Positions 10,341 through 20,306 of a DNA stretch of 64,000 nucleotides are shown piece by piece. The stretch covers positions 1 through 64,000 of the forward strand of contig JAEUSM010000006.1 in the NCBI GenBank assembly GCA_016788785.1. Reading direction: 5' to 3'. The notes under the pieces were generated by a model that was not told the origin of the DNA, ran no database searches, and saw only the letters and a list, made by a program, of their open reading frames with translations. Within the stretch, counting starts at the first letter, position 1; every line of letters begins with the position of its first letter. The translations under genes were made by a program, and so were the position numbers. Source of the stretch: Candidatus Kapaibacterium sp. (GTDB lineage: Bacteria; Bacteroidota; Ignavibacteria; Kapaibacteriales; JAEUSM01).

Positions 10341-11282
10341 TTATTTGATAGTATGGGTAAAGACAACATTACCGTGTTGATTATAAAACTTACAACGAAT
10401 GTTTTTATTTGAAATACTGCAAGAGACGAATCCTCCGTTGGTATGAGCAAAAATGGTGTTCTTTCCATAACCAGTCTCTCTTGTACCACCTCCTGCACCG
10501 GAAATAAGTTGATAGAATTCATCATTGTCGGCTTTAATCAATTGCAAATCATGATCATGTCCTGATAAATACATAGTAACATTGTATTTATCTAATAGTG
10601 GTTTTATCGTTTTCATCATGAATGGTTGATCACCATAAACACCATGAGAACGAATCATATGATGTCCAATACATATTTTCCAACGTGATTTTGAAGCAGA
10701 TAGTTCCTTTTCAAGCCATTGTAATTGTTTCTCTTTGTCAACTTTGGAACCTTTTATCAGCATTTGTGTATCGATACAGAAAAAATCAACTGTAGTATTA
10801 TCGATATTTTTTGAAAATGAGTAATAGTTGTTCGGCATTACCCAATTTGTAAACACTTTAGAATATTCAATTTGTGCTTGTGGATTTAGACCATAATCAT
10901 GATTTCCCAAAACCGAATACCAATTCATTTCTTGCAATTTCCCTTTGTATACATTGTGAAATTTTGTTTTCCATTGGTTATCGCTCGTTGAACTAACTCC
11001 GGATGGATAGAAATTATCACCAGTAGAAACTACAAATTGTATGTAATCTTTGGGAATTGTTTTTTCCATATTTGTTGAAACATTTTTTTGAATTACTCCA
11101 CCAGCACCCCAATCACCAATGATAAGAAAATTTATATCTTGCTGATTAAAAGAAATGTCAGAAAATTCAATAGTAGTTGGTTGGTTTTTAACAGATTTGC
11201 TATTATTCTGTGAGAAACAAGTAGTAAATGCTAACGCAACTACGATTAAAAACGACAATGCAAATGTATGTCTAAATTTCAT
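10341..11282 (-). CDS. purple-acid-phosphatase-like metallophosphoesterase (313 aa)
   Basis: Exported calcineurin-like phosphoesterase of the tartrate-resistant acid phosphatase type. Metal-binding motifs appear in order: GDWGAGG, GDNFYPSG, GNHDYG, GHHMIRSHG and GHDHDLQ. The N-terminus is a hydrophobic signal sequence; a Cys follows (AFTTC), but the residues before it do not fit a good lipobox, so I call it periplasmic rather than a lipoprotein. Likely hydrolyses phosphomonoesters outside the cytoplasm. The start overlaps the menA stop by one base (TAATG). Confidence 0.88.
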   Translation of the reverse strand: MKFRHTFALSFLIVVALAFTTCFSQNNSKSVKNQPTTIEFSDISFNQQDINFLIIGDWGAGGVIQKNVSTNMEKTIPKDYIQFVVSTGDNFYPSGVSSTSDNQWKTKFHNVYKGKLQEMNWYSVLGNHDYGLNPQAQIEYSKVFTNWVMPNNYYSFSKNIDNTTVDFFCIDTQMLIKGSKVDKEKQLQWLEKELSASKSRWKICIGHHMIRSHGVYGDQPFMMKTIKPLLDKYNVTMYLSGHDHDLQLIKADNDEFYQLISGAGGGTRETGYGKNTIFAHTNGGFVSCSISNKNIRCKFYNQHGNVVFTHTIK

Positions 11283-12160
11283 TATGTTGTTTTAATTAAA
11301 AACCCGATTGATTGTAAAACACCGAATATCATCAACAAAGCAGCAGATTGTACTAAAATAGTTGTCAACTCAGCACCTTGAGCTGTATCTATTGATTTCC
11401 AAAGTTTTCTGCCCAAAGGAATTGAAATGAACGGTAACAGATGATATGGATTCATTGTTAATAAAAATAACACGAAAACACTAAGATACGATACAACCAA
11501 AACGACTTTGTAAAGTTTTCTTGAATTTGCATCTCCCAATAATACTGCTAACGTGTTTTTGCGAATTTTTGCATCACCAATTCTATCGCGAATATTATTG
11601 GCAGAAAGTATGTTTGCTGCCAATAGACCAGGACTAATAGAACAAAGTAATGCATAGTGGGAATAATATCCAGTTTGAACGAAATACGTACCACAAACTG
11701 CAACTACACCAAAAAACAGAAATACAAAAATATCTCCTAAACCATTGTATGCTAATGGATATGGACCACCAGTATACATCCAAGCAAAAAACAATGATGA
11801 TATTCCAATTAATAAAACAATAAATCCGTGCAAATACACCAAATACATTCCAAGAATAAATGATATGCTGGCAGTTAGAAAGATGGCTGTAATCATTGCT
11901 TTTTGTGATATCACTCCACTAGCAACTAATCGTTTAGGTCCAACCCTTTCTTCATCTGCTCCTCTACGAAAATCATAGACATCATTGGTGAAATTTGATG
12001 TAAGTTGAAACAACATTGAACACAACATTGCTACTACAAAAACATCAAAATGAAATTGATTGTGAGCATATGCTAAGCTACTTCCAACAAGTACAGGTAC
12101 TACTGATGCAGGAATTGTTCTTAGTCTACCTGCTTCAATCCAAATTTTTATCTGATTCAA
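11282..12160 (-). CDS. menA: 1,4-dihydroxy-2-naphthoate polyprenyltransferase (292 aa)
   Basis: UbiA-family membrane enzyme that attaches the isoprenoid tail in menaquinone synthesis. Both Asp-rich motifs are visible: NFTNDVYDFRRGAD near residue 60 and NNIRDRIGDAKIRK near 190. About eight hydrophobic segments fill the chain. The opening IWIEAGRLRTIPASVVPV is typical of MenA rather than UbiA. It overlaps glcD by 4 bases (ATGA) and the phosphatase by 1, so it sits inside an operon. No other men genes are in the window. Confidence 0.92.
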   Translation of the reverse strand: MNQIKIWIEAGRLRTIPASVVPVLVGSSLAYAHNQFHFDVFVVAMLCSMLFQLTSNFTNDVYDFRRGADEERVGPKRLVASGVISQKAMITAIFLTASISFILGMYLVYLHGFIVLLIGISSLFFAWMYTGGPYPLAYNGLGDIFVFLFFGVVAVCGTYFVQTGYYSHYALLCSISPGLLAANILSANNIRDRIGDAKIRKNTLAVLLGDANSRKLYKVVLVVSYLSVFVLFLLTMNPYHLLPFISIPLGRKLWKSIDTAQGAELTTILVQSAALLMIFGVLQSIGFLIKTT

Positions 12161-13599
12161 AACAAATTCCCTTTTCCGAATTGATTTTTAGGATCAAACA
12201 ACGATTTTATTGACACAAAATAGTCTAATACTTCTTTTGAATACATTTTATGAAAGTACTGTTTTTTCAATTTCCCAACTCCATGCTCAGCAGAGATTGT
12301 TCCTTTGACTTCTAAAGCTTTTGAAATCATCGTATCATAAACATATCTTGATCTTGTAGTTTCTTCATCATTTTTGGGAAACATATTCGCATGAAGATGA
12401 CAATTGCCGATATGTCCAAAAAGAACATATTGTACATTTGCTTGGTTCAAGAGTCGTAGATATTCCCAAAAATAGTCATCAAAAAACTCCGTTGGAACAG
12501 CCATATCAGTACCAATTTTAGCAGAACTCCCTTTTCCAATTACTTCATAGACCTCAGAGGGTAATTTATGACGAAATTCTGCCAATTTACGATGTTCTAT
12601 ATCATTTTGTGCAAACCACGTCTCATCTGCTAATGATGAATACTCAGCAATTATTTTCCACCAATTATCAATATCAATATCCATTGATTCTTCAATAGAC
12701 TCTTGTTCAAACCAAATTGCACCCTTAGCACTCTTTGGTATCTCATGATAAAATTTACGCAAAAGATTCAAAGAATTTTCATCAAAAAATTCTATTAACC
12801 GAGCTTCAATAGAACCATCTGATTTCGTTTTTGAGATAGTTCGAACTTCATCTACAAATTGTAACAATCGTTTATAGTTGTCAAAGAATACAATTCCACC
12901 GAGAAGAACTTCTTCTTTTGGGAGTGTTTTCAATGTGATTGATTGAATAAATCCCAAAGTCCCTTCAGAACCAACAAATAGATCGGTAGTTCTCATTGAT
13001 GGAGAAACAAAATACCCAGCAGCATGTTTTGTTGTTGGTATTGGAACTGAGAATAATTTAAAAGAAAATTCCTCTCCATTTTGAGATACAACAGAATAGG
13101 TTGAATTGTTAATAGTTTCACTTGAAATTGTAACGGTTTCACCATTAGAAAGAATGACTTCTAAAGAGTGTACCCATTCTCTCATTGCACCGTATTTGAA
13201 TGTTCTGGAACCAGATGCGTTTGTTGATACTGCTCCACCAATTGAACATAGCCATTCTGTTGGGTTTGGAGGTAAAAATCGTGAATATTGCTCTAAAAAA
13301 GTATTAACATCTCTAAAAACAACACCCGGTTCGACAGTAAGTAAATTCGTTGTTTCGTCAAATGACATAGCAGTTAGTCTTTCTGTTGAAATAACTACTC
13401 CTCCATTTGGTACACGTGATCCTGTTAGTCCAGTACCAGAACCACTGACTGTAATAGGAGTTCCATCGACATATAAGGAACGAATCAATTCTTGAGCTTC
13501 TTCTTTCGATTCTGGAATATAGACTATATCGGCAAAACCAATCAAATTGGAAGCATCTTTGAGATAACTACTAATGTCTTCAGAAAGTTTTTTAATCAT
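12157..13599 (-). CDS. FAD-linked oxidase, GlcD / D-lactate dehydrogenase type (480 aa)
   Basis: FAD_binding_4 plus FAD-oxidase C-terminal architecture, as in glycolate oxidase subunit GlcD and D-2-hydroxyacid dehydrogenases. The FAD-binding motif VSGSGTGLTGSRVPNGG is near residues 50-66, GSEGTLGFI near 205, and HIGNCHLHANMFP with the terminal EHGVGKLKK carries the conserved His ligands. It oxidises a D-2-hydroxyacid such as glycolate or D-lactate and may feed electrons to quinone; its position next to menA fits but does not prove this. It starts within the last codons of the M16 peptidase gene (8-base overlap). No glcE or glcF partner is present. Confidence 0.85.
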   Translation of the reverse strand: MIKKLSEDISSYLKDASNLIGFADIVYIPESKEEAQELIRSLYVDGTPITVSGSGTGLTGSRVPNGGVVISTERLTAMSFDETTNLLTVEPGVVFRDVNTFLEQYSRFLPPNPTEWLCSIGGAVSTNASGSRTFKYGAMREWVHSLEVILSNGETVTISSETINNSTYSVVSQNGEEFSFKLFSVPIPTTKHAAGYFVSPSMRTTDLFVGSEGTLGFIQSITLKTLPKEEVLLGGIVFFDNYKRLLQFVDEVRTISKTKSDGSIEARLIEFFDENSLNLLRKFYHEIPKSAKGAIWFEQESIEESMDIDIDNWWKIIAEYSSLADETWFAQNDIEHRKLAEFRHKLPSEVYEVIGKGSSAKIGTDMAVPTEFFDDYFWEYLRLLNQANVQYVLFGHIGNCHLHANMFPKNDEETTRSRYVYDTMISKALEVKGTISAEHGVGKLKKQYFHKMYSKEVLDYFVSIKSLFDPKNQFGKGNLF

Positions 13600-14857
13600 T
13601 AACTCGTTTCATCAATAATGTATTTGACTCAGGTAATTGCAAAAAGGTTTGAACAAAATTATGACATTGTTCTAATGTAACATTTGCATACTCTTTCTCT
13701 AGCGAAAATACATAGTCAGGTTGATTCTTCAACATTGTTGTGGTTGTTATAAAATCAGCAACTCCTTCAACCAATTGGGTTTGATAAGCATGAGAAGTCA
13801 GGGACTTGTTTGTAATTTTTTGCAATTCGTTTGCAGAAAATCCTTTCTCCAATACTGAATGTACAGTATCTCGTAGTGATTCTTCTATTTGTTCAGCTGT
13901 GATGTTTTCCTCAGATGCAATTGCTTGAATATTGAGAATTGAACTTTCTTCACGTGCATCAACATAAGAGTAAACTTCCGAACAAAGCTGTTGTTCACGA
14001 ACTAAGGTGTTGTACAAAGTCGTACTTTTTCCTTTTCCAATCATCGAGCTGACAAAATTTCCAATTAAATACTGTTCGGAATACTTTTTAGGAATATGAA
14101 AACTTATATTTACACCTTCTAATGGAATTGAATCAGAATAAACGGAACGTTGATTTTTCAAGCATTGAGTTGAAGTAAACCCATACGGTTTCATTGCACC
14201 ATTTTTTTGTGCAATTACTCCGAAATACTGTTCAATCAATTGCTCTGTTTTTGAAAATTCAAAATCACCAACAATGGTTACAACCGCATTAGTAGGAGAG
14301 TAATAAGAATTGTAAAATTCTAATGCTTTATCTAAGCTAAAGTTATTGACATCTTCGATTGAACCATACACTTCCCAATTATAAAAACAGCTTTTATCAA
14401 ACATCATTTCGTTCATTTTCGTCGATAACAAACCATACGGCTGATTGAACACATTTTGATTTATCTCTTCAGTAACAACACTTTGTTGTGTTTTTAATGC
14501 ATCTGAATTGATTGAAAATTTGTTCATTCTTTGGGCTTCTAACCAAAGTCCAAGTTCTAATTGATGATTTGGCAATGAGATATAATAAACAGTTTGGTCA
14601 TAGGTTGTATAGGCGTTATTTTCTGCACCTGAATACAATCCGCACAAATCATAGAGTTTATCAAATGAAGAAGCATTGACATTATCAAACATTAAATGCT
14701 CAAATAAATGAGCTATTCCTGTCATACCTTCAATTTCATTTTTTGAGCCAACATGATAGCCAATTGTCACACAAACTGTTGGGGTTCTTTTAATTTGATA
14801 CAGATTTACTCGTAATCCATTTGAAAGTGTATAGGTCTTTATTTTTGTATTTGTCAT
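13592..14857 (-). CDS. M16 family zinc peptidase (421 aa)
   Basis: Pitrilysin/insulinase-type metalloprotease. The inverted zinc motif HLFEHLMF is near residue 55, with the distal Glu in ENAYTTYDQTVYY about 75 residues later. The chain contains both the catalytic M16 half and the inactive M16C half. I place the start at the ATG at 14857 (MTNTKIKTYTLSNG) because the frame upstream overlaps the divergent gene and its translation does not resemble M16 proteins. First gene of the six-gene minus operon. No signal peptide, so probably cytoplasmic or exported by an unseen route. Confidence 0.9.
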   Translation of the reverse strand: MTNTKIKTYTLSNGLRVNLYQIKRTPTVCVTIGYHVGSKNEIEGMTGIAHLFEHLMFDNVNASSFDKLYDLCGLYSGAENNAYTTYDQTVYYISLPNHQLELGLWLEAQRMNKFSINSDALKTQQSVVTEEINQNVFNQPYGLLSTKMNEMMFDKSCFYNWEVYGSIEDVNNFSLDKALEFYNSYYSPTNAVVTIVGDFEFSKTEQLIEQYFGVIAQKNGAMKPYGFTSTQCLKNQRSVYSDSIPLEGVNISFHIPKKYSEQYLIGNFVSSMIGKGKSTTLYNTLVREQQLCSEVYSYVDAREESSILNIQAIASEENITAEQIEESLRDTVHSVLEKGFSANELQKITNKSLTSHAYQTQLVEGVADFITTTTMLKNQPDYVFSLEKEYANVTLEQCHNFVQTFLQLPESNTLLMKRVND

Positions 14858-14936
14858 ACGATAGATAGAAAAAATGATGGTTATTCTAAAAAAAAGTAGT
14901 AAATTTAGGAAAAAATACGGTCTTTGATGAGAAAAT

Positions 14937-15767
14937 ATGCAACAAGAGATTATACTAATTACATCAGTAGCAACAATACTTTTGCTACATTTTATCACCT
15001 ATTTGAGTGGAATTCGGTACTATAATAACAAAGTTTCTCAGCTTCAATCAACGATGGAAAAAGAGAACAAAGTGTTTACAGAACAATCAATTTCCACCTT
15101 GCCAGCTATTGTTCAAAGGTATTTTAAAAACTCAATTCCTGAGAATCAAAAGTACCTTTCATCAGCAATGGTGTATCAACGTGGACAATTTCGTTCTCGC
15201 GAAAATCACCAGTGGTCTCGATTGAAGGCTAAACAGTATTTTACGACGAAACAACCGGGTTTTGTGTGGAAAGCAATACTCTCTCAAACATTTATTTTTA
15301 GAAAAACTGCCGTTTTGTCCTATATAGATAAAAAAGGGGAAGGTCAACTTCGTTTTTGGGGATCGATTGTTCTTAATGAACCAAAGGGAAATGAGACTAC
15401 AATTTCTATGTTAGTTCGCTATTTGACGGAAAGCGTATGGTTCCCAACAGCATTATTACCAAGCAATACCATACATTGGGTTGAACATACAGATTTGACG
15501 GCAAAGATTGTTATTCGGGATGGTAGAAATTCTGCATCTGCATTAGTAACATTTAATGAAGAAGGTGAGATTGTTCAATTTGAAACAGAAGATAAATTTC
15601 GAGATTTCAAAGCAACCTTTTCAAACGAAAAATTTACATTACGTTGTTCACGATACAGAACAATTGATAAAATAAGAGTACCAACGAAGGTTGTTTTTTT
15701 ATGGAATCTTCCCTCAGGTGATTTTCCGTATGCTGAAATTCAAGTTGATGATATTATTTATTCCTAA
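14937..15767 (+). CDS. DUF6544-like membrane-anchored protein (276 aa)
   Basis: One N-terminal membrane helix (residues 4-22), then a domain with the DUF6544/DUF6920 pattern: LPAIVQRYFKNSIP, RGQFR near 75, KQPGFVWKA near 100, a gap with LVRYLTESVWFP near 160, and a C-terminal GDFPYAEIQVDDI. The family's function is unknown; homologues are often single-pass envelope proteins. It is divergent from the M16 gene with 79 bases between start codons, and is followed 2 bases later by mutY, so the two are probably co-transcribed. Family assignment is from recalled motifs only. Confidence 0.65.
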   Translation: MQQEIILITSVATILLLHFITYLSGIRYYNNKVSQLQSTMEKENKVFTEQSISTLPAIVQRYFKNSIPENQKYLSSAMVYQRGQFRSRENHQWSRLKAKQYFTTKQPGFVWKAILSQTFIFRKTAVLSYIDKKGEGQLRFWGSIVLNEPKGNETTISMLVRYLTESVWFPTALLPSNTIHWVEHTDLTAKIVIRDGRNSASALVTFNEEGEIVQFETEDKFRDFKATFSNEKFTLRCSRYRTIDKIRVPTKVVFLWNLPSGDFPYAEIQVDDIIYS

Positions 15768-15769
15768 AA

Positions 15770-16654
15770 GTGACATCGAAGAAATATTTCACTAAAACAC
15801 TTCTTCAATTCTTTTCTGATTCAACCATTACTTTGCCATGGAGAGGATTTAAACCTGATCCATACAAGGTTTTAATATCAGAAACGATGTTGCAGCAAAC
15901 ACAAGTTTCCAGAGTTATTGAAAAATTCACGGAATTTATAGAAGCATTCCCAACGATTTTTGAAGTTGCTTCAGCCAGTAATGAGCAAATAATCCGATTT
16001 TGGAATGGATTGGGATATAATTCACGTGCATTAAGACTAAAAAAAACTTGTGATGCAATTGTAAAAGACAATAATGGTGTAATACCGTATTCTTACAACG
16101 AATTACGTTCCTTACCCGGAATCGGTGATTATACAGCCTCTGCAATAGTTTGTTTTGCTTTTAGAGTTCCTGTTGTTGTATTGGATGTAAATGTAATACG
16201 AGTTTTTTCTCGATTTTTTTCACCGCAGGTTTACACAACTGATGTAATAAATGAAAAAGAAATTCGAGAATCTTTGGTAAGGATGTTGCCCAAAGAACAT
16301 TCGTCAGAATTTTTTCAAGCTATTATGGATGTCGCCAGATTGTATTGCAAAAAATCTTCACCAAATTGCAATGAATGTCCTCTTTCACCAAAGTGTAAAT
16401 CTAACAATAAATTAGTATTTAAAAAGGTTACAAAAAGATTAGAGCCATCTTATTTGGGTTTCCCAAGAAGAATTTGGCGTGGGAGAGTATTGAAAATAGT
16501 TACTGAACATTATTCAATTTCTGTTGACGAAATTGTTCAAATACTTGAAATGTCAGAACACATAGATTGGATTACTACCATTATCCATCTGTTAGAAAAA
16601 GATGGCTTAATTGAATTTGAAAAAGTAAATGAAACGGTAAGAATCAAAAGTTAA
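15770..16654 (+). CDS. mutY: A/G-specific adenine glycosylase, short form (294 aa)
   Basis: Helix-hairpin-helix DNA glycosylase of base-excision repair that removes A mispaired with 8-oxoG. Glu of SETMLQQTQ (near residue 40), the hairpin [11 protein letters not shown] (about 110-120), the catalytic Asp of [10 protein letters not shown] (near 140) and the iron-sulfur cluster C-x6-C-x2-C-x5-C ([17 protein letters not shown]) are all visible. The protein is about 60 residues shorter than E. coli MutY. In place of the MutT-like 8-oxoG-sensing domain there is a small winged-helix-like tail ([12 protein letters not shown] to [11 protein letters not shown]). It starts with GTG. Its stop overlaps the convergent clpB stop. 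Confidence 0.88.
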   Translation: MTSKKYFTKTLLQFFSDSTITLPWRGFKPDPYKVLISETMLQQTQVSRVIEKFTEFIEAFPTIFEVASASNEQIIRFWNGLGYNSRALRLKKTCDAIVKDNNGVIPYSYNELRSLPGIGDYTASAIVCFAFRVPVVVLDVNVIRVFSRFFSPQVYTTDVINEKEIRESLVRMLPKEHSSEFFQAIMDVARLYCKKSSPNCNECPLSPKCKSNNKLVFKKVTKRLEPSYLGFPRRIWRGRVLKIVTEHYSISVDEIVQILEMSEHIDWITTIIHLLEKDGLIEFEKVNETVRIKS

Positions 16655-17976
16655 TCAATACCATTCTTTTTCAATTCATTTTCTAACGCCAGTTTTTCTA
16701 TTTCTAATTGCCGAATTCTGCGTTCAATTACATCTAATTCTTCAGGCATTGAATCAATTTCAATACGAAGTTTACTTGCTGCTTCATCAATCAAATCAAT
16801 AGCCTTATCAGGCAAGAATCGTTCGTTGATGTATCTATCGGACAATTGAACAGCAGCAACTAAGGCACCATCTGTGATACGAACACCATGATGTAATTCG
16901 TACTTTTCTTTGATTCCACGTAAAATAGAAATTGATGAATCAATGGAGGGTTCTTCAACTAACACTTTTTGGAAACGGCGTTCTAAGGCAGGATCTTTTT
17001 CAATATATTTTTGATATTCATTGAGTGTTGTAGCACCAATAGCACGAAGTTCACCTCTTGCTAATGCAGGTTTTAAGATATTTGCGGCGTCAACAGTTCC
17101 ACCAGCTGCACCAGCTCCTACAACAGTATGTAATTCGTCAATAAACAAAATAACTTCACCATCCGATTGGATTACTTCATCAATAATTGCTTTTAATCGT
17201 TCTTCAAATTGTCCTCTGTATGATGCTCCAGCAATGATAGAAGCCATATCTAAGGTGATGATTTTTTTCGTTTTTAATCCCTCAGGAACGTCTCCATCGA
17301 CAATACGTTGGGCAATTCCCTCTACTATCGCAGTTTTGCCAACACCGGGATCTCCAATAAGTACTGGATTGTTTTTTGTTCTACGTGAAAGTACTTGTAA
17401 AACCCTTCTAATTTCATCTTCTCGTCCAATAACGGGGTCAATTTTTCCTTTACTTGCTAGATCATTCAGAACTTTCCCATATTTATACAACGAGCGATAT
17501 TGATCTTCAGCTGAAGCACTTGTTGCTTTCTTTTGTGTGCCTCGTAATTCAGGTAGTACAGACACAATAGCTTTTTTTGAAAACCCTAATCCTCGAACGA
17601 AAGTACCGTATTTGGAGGGTTCTTCAGCCAATGAGATGAGCAAATGTTCTACAGTAATATATTCATCACCTAATTCCGTTGCTATTTTTTGAGCAATTTG
17701 TAAAGCACTCATTGAATCAGAAGTTAATCCTATTTGTCCTCCATTGGAAATGGAAGATTGGGGAATCTTTGATAACGATTCTGTAACTTTTATCAATATG
17801 AACGACTTATTTAAACCAATTTTTGTAACAATTGCATCAATAATAGGAGCAGATGATTGCATAAGTGATGCAAATATATGAAGTGGCTCAATAGATGAAT
17901 GTGAGTAACTTAGAGCAATTTCTTTGGAATTTTCTAACGTTTGCTGTGCTAAAAGCGTTAGTTTATCAAAATTCAT
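16651..17976 (-). CDS. ClpB-type AAA+ ATPase lacking its second half (441 aa)
   Basis: The N-terminal Clp repeat domain (1-145) and first AAA+ module match ClpB disaggregases: linker [14 protein letters not shown], Walker [14 protein letters not shown], Walker [16 protein letters not shown], sensor-1 [12 protein letters not shown] and the Arg-finger region DPALERRFQ. Full ClpB is about 860 residues; this one stops at [13 protein letters not shown], just inside the coiled-coil middle domain, so the rest of that domain and the second ATPase domain are absent. The stop lies in a TTAA shared with the end of mutY, so the missing half is not next door. It is either a remnant of a deletion or a standalone NBD1 protein; the intact motifs argue that it is still under selection. 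Confidence 0.88.
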   Translation of the reverse strand: MNFDKLTLLAQQTLENSKEIALSYSHSSIEPLHIFASLMQSSAPIIDAIVTKIGLNKSFILIKVTESLSKIPQSSISNGGQIGLTSDSMSALQIAQKIATELGDEYITVEHLLISLAEEPSKYGTFVRGLGFSKKAIVSVLPELRGTQKKATSASAEDQYRSLYKYGKVLNDLASKGKIDPVIGREDEIRRVLQVLSRRTKNNPVLIGDPGVGKTAIVEGIAQRIVDGDVPEGLKTKKIITLDMASIIAGASYRGQFEERLKAIIDEVIQSDGEVILFIDELHTVVGAGAAGGTVDAANILKPALARGELRAIGATTLNEYQKYIEKDPALERRFQKVLVEEPSIDSSISILRGIKEKYELHHGVRITDGALVAAVQLSDRYINERFLPDKAIDLIDEAASKLRIEIDSMPEELDVIERRIRQLEIEKLALENELKKNGID

Positions 17977-18053
17977 AGTGATGGAAATAGTAAGGATGAA
18001 ATGGAAAAATTTAAGTTAATTGACGAATAATGTGAAAAAAATATTTCGTACGA

Positions 18054-18950
18054 TTATTCAAAAACTGTGATTGCTGTTGAGAATATTTGTGAGTACGCCT
18101 CAACAGTGATATCGATGTTTTTGCAGTACCCACCTCCAATTGCAATCGAAATGGGAATCCCTCGTGAAAATGTTGATTCAAATACCATTTTATCGCGTTC
18201 GTGCAATCCTTTCATCGACAAATCAAGTCTGCCTAAAGCATCTTCTTTCAGTGGGTCAACTCCTGCTTGATAAAGAATAATATCTGGAGAAAATTCATAC
18301 ACTGTAGGCAATATATCCTTTAATTTTTGAAGGTATTCATCATCAGTAGTATTATCATTTAAACCAATATCAATTGAAGATGGAACCTTGGTAAATGGAT
18401 AATTCTTTTCACCGTGCATACTGAAAATAAATACACTATCATCATTGCCTAATATCTCAGAATTTCCATTCCCTTGATGAACATCTAAATCTATGATTGC
18501 TATTTTTTTGACTTTTTTTTCCTTAATTAACAATCGTGAAACAACAGCAAAATCGTTAAACACACAAAATCCTTCTCCTGAGGAAGTCATTGCGTGATGT
18601 GTACCTCCAGCTAAATTACCAGAAATTCCATTTTCTAAAGATGTATAAGCAGAAGAAATAGCTCCTCCAACCGTTGCACAAGATCTACGAACTAATGATT
18701 CGCTCCATGGAAAACCAATTTTACGAATGGTCATATAATCAGCTGTTCCTTGAAAGATTGCATCAACGTATTGTTCAGAATGTGCCAAACATAAGGTTTC
18801 CTTTGAACATGGTATTACAGACTGTAAATCAGATTCTGCAACAATACCTTTGTCTAATAGATTATGACGTAATTTGGTATATTTGGACATTGGGAAGCGA
18901 TGTCCATCAGGAAGGTCAATAGTATACAAATCGGAGTAATACAATTTCAT
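18054..18950 (-). CDS. histone deacetylase family (AcuC-like) zinc hydrolase (298 aa)
   Basis: Arginase/deacetylase-fold amidohydrolase. Key motifs: GGTHHAMTSSGEGFCVFND (active-site His pair), IIDLDVHQGNGN (zinc Asp and His), FSMHGEKNYPF, YQAGVDPLKEDALGRL (third zinc Asp) and the terminal GGGYCKN. Bacterial members deacetylate acetyl-lysine, acetylpolyamines or related amides; the substrate here is unknown. It has the family's usual length of about 300 residues. It stands between kbl and the truncated clpB with gaps of 36 and 77 bases, so operon membership is uncertain. Confidence 0.9.
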   Translation of the reverse strand: MKLYYSDLYTIDLPDGHRFPMSKYTKLRHNLLDKGIVAESDLQSVIPCSKETLCLAHSEQYVDAIFQGTADYMTIRKIGFPWSESLVRRSCATVGGAISSAYTSLENGISGNLAGGTHHAMTSSGEGFCVFNDFAVVSRLLIKEKKVKKIAIIDLDVHQGNGNSEILGNDDSVFIFSMHGEKNYPFTKVPSSIDIGLNDNTTDDEYLQKLKDILPTVYEFSPDIILYQAGVDPLKEDALGRLDLSMKGLHERDKMVFESTFSRGIPISIAIGGGYCKNIDITVEAYSQIFSTAITVFE

Positions 18951-18986
18951 ATTATTCCGATGTATACTGAGTGTTGTTTTGTAAGG

Positions 18987-20183
18987 TTATTGAATAACAC
19001 CAAGACTTTTACCAATTTTTGCAAATGCAGAAATAGCATGGTCTAATTGTGCTTTTGAATGTGCAGCTGAAATTTGTACACGTATTCTTGCTTGACCTTT
19101 TGGAACGACAGGATAGAAAAACCCAATAACATAGATATTTTCTTTTAATAATTCATCTGCCATTTTTTGTGCTAAAGGTGCATCATAGAGCATTACAGGA
19201 ACAATTGGGTGGGTTTCACCTTTTATATCAAAACCTAATTCACTCATTTTAGAGCGGAAATACATTGTATTTTCTTCTAATGTGTCACGCAATTTTGTTG
19301 TTGAACTAAGTAAATTGAAAACTTCAATTGAAGAACCAACTACTGATGGAGGAAGGGAATTACTAAATAAATATGGACGAGAACGTTGGCGTAGAATATC
19401 GATGATTTCTTTTCTTCCAGTCGTAAACCCACCAATTCCCCCACCAAGAGCTTTTCCTAATGTACCAGTAATAATATCAACTTTCCCTGTAACGCCACAA
19501 TGTTCAACAACACCACGACCAGTTTTACCCATAAATCCCATCGAATGGCATTCATCAACCATTACTAATGCTTCATAATGTTCTGCCAATGCACATATTT
19601 TGTCCAAAGGAGCAATAGTTCCATCCATTGAAAAAACTGCGTCAGTTGCAATCATTATGTACCTCGCACCATTTTCGCGAGCAGCTTTTAATTGTGATTC
19701 AAGGTCATTCATATCACAACTTGCATAACGATAACGTTTAGCTTTACATAAACGAATACCGTCAATTATAGAAGCATGATTCAATGCATCAGAAACAATG
19801 GCATCTTCTTCACCCAATAACGGTTCAAAAACACCACCATTAGCATCAAAACAAGCCGCATAAAGAATTGTGTCATCTGTTTGACAGAATGTTGCAATTT
19901 TTGCTTCTAACTCTTTATGAATATCTTGTGTACCACAAATAAAACGTACTGAGGACATTCCATAACCATGTGTATCTAATGCTTTTTTTGAGGCTTCAAT
20001 AACAGATTGATTAGAAGAAAGTCCTAAGTAGTTATTAGCACAAAAATTGAGAACTTTAGAGTCTGAACCTGCAACTCCGATTTCAGCAGCTTGTTCAGTT
20101 GTTATAATTCGTTCACGTTTATACAATCCACTTGATTCTATTTCTTGTAATTCTTTGATGAGGTGATTTTTAATAGTGTACAT
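18987..20183 (-). CDS. kbl: glycine C-acetyltransferase (398 aa)
   Basis: PLP enzyme of the alpha-oxoamine synthase family that cleaves 2-amino-3-ketobutyrate with CoA to glycine and acetyl-CoA in threonine breakdown. Visible: NFCANNYLGLSSNQ, SVRFICGTQDIHKELE, VMVDECHSMGFMG and the PLP-lysine motif TGTLGKALGGGIGGFT. The match is closer to Kbl than to BioF or HemA, though this cannot be fully settled by eye. No tdh gene lies beside it. A TATTTTTG box (20221-20228, minus strand) fits a Bacteroidota -7 element, but no clear -33 partner is seen. Confidence 0.93.
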   Translation of the reverse strand: MYTIKNHLIKELQEIESSGLYKRERIITTEQAAEIGVAGSDSKVLNFCANNYLGLSSNQSVIEASKKALDTHGYGMSSVRFICGTQDIHKELEAKIATFCQTDDTILYAACFDANGGVFEPLLGEEDAIVSDALNHASIIDGIRLCKAKRYRYASCDMNDLESQLKAARENGARYIMIATDAVFSMDGTIAPLDKICALAEHYEALVMVDECHSMGFMGKTGRGVVEHCGVTGKVDIITGTLGKALGGGIGGFTTGRKEIIDILRQRSRPYLFSNSLPPSVVGSSIEVFNLLSSTTKLRDTLEENTMYFRSKMSELGFDIKGETHPIVPVMLYDAPLAQKMADELLKENIYVIGFFYPVVPKGQARIRVQISAAHSKAQLDHAISAFAKIGKSLGVIQ

Positions 20184-20250
20184 CTTAAATATGGTTTATG
20201 TTTTTTTAAAAAATGATGTGCAAAAATACGAAAATGAAGCAAAAACTTCT

Positions 20251-20287
20251 AAAAAAAATCCCCTTAAGAACAAATCTTAAAGGGATT
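20251..20287 (-). terminator. rho-independent terminator after rpoZ
   Basis: A 13-position stem (20257-20269 with 20275-20287, one C/A mismatch, 5-base loop) is followed on the minus strand by a run of eight T. It begins 20 bases after the rpoZ stop. Confidence 0.85.
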
Positions 20288-20306
20288 AGTATAATTGATG
20301 AGACAA

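Noticed and set aside
14858-14998. 47-residue N-terminal extension of the M16 peptidase
   Set aside because: It overlaps the divergent gene at 14937 and does not resemble M16 proteins; ATG 14857 gives a standard beginning.
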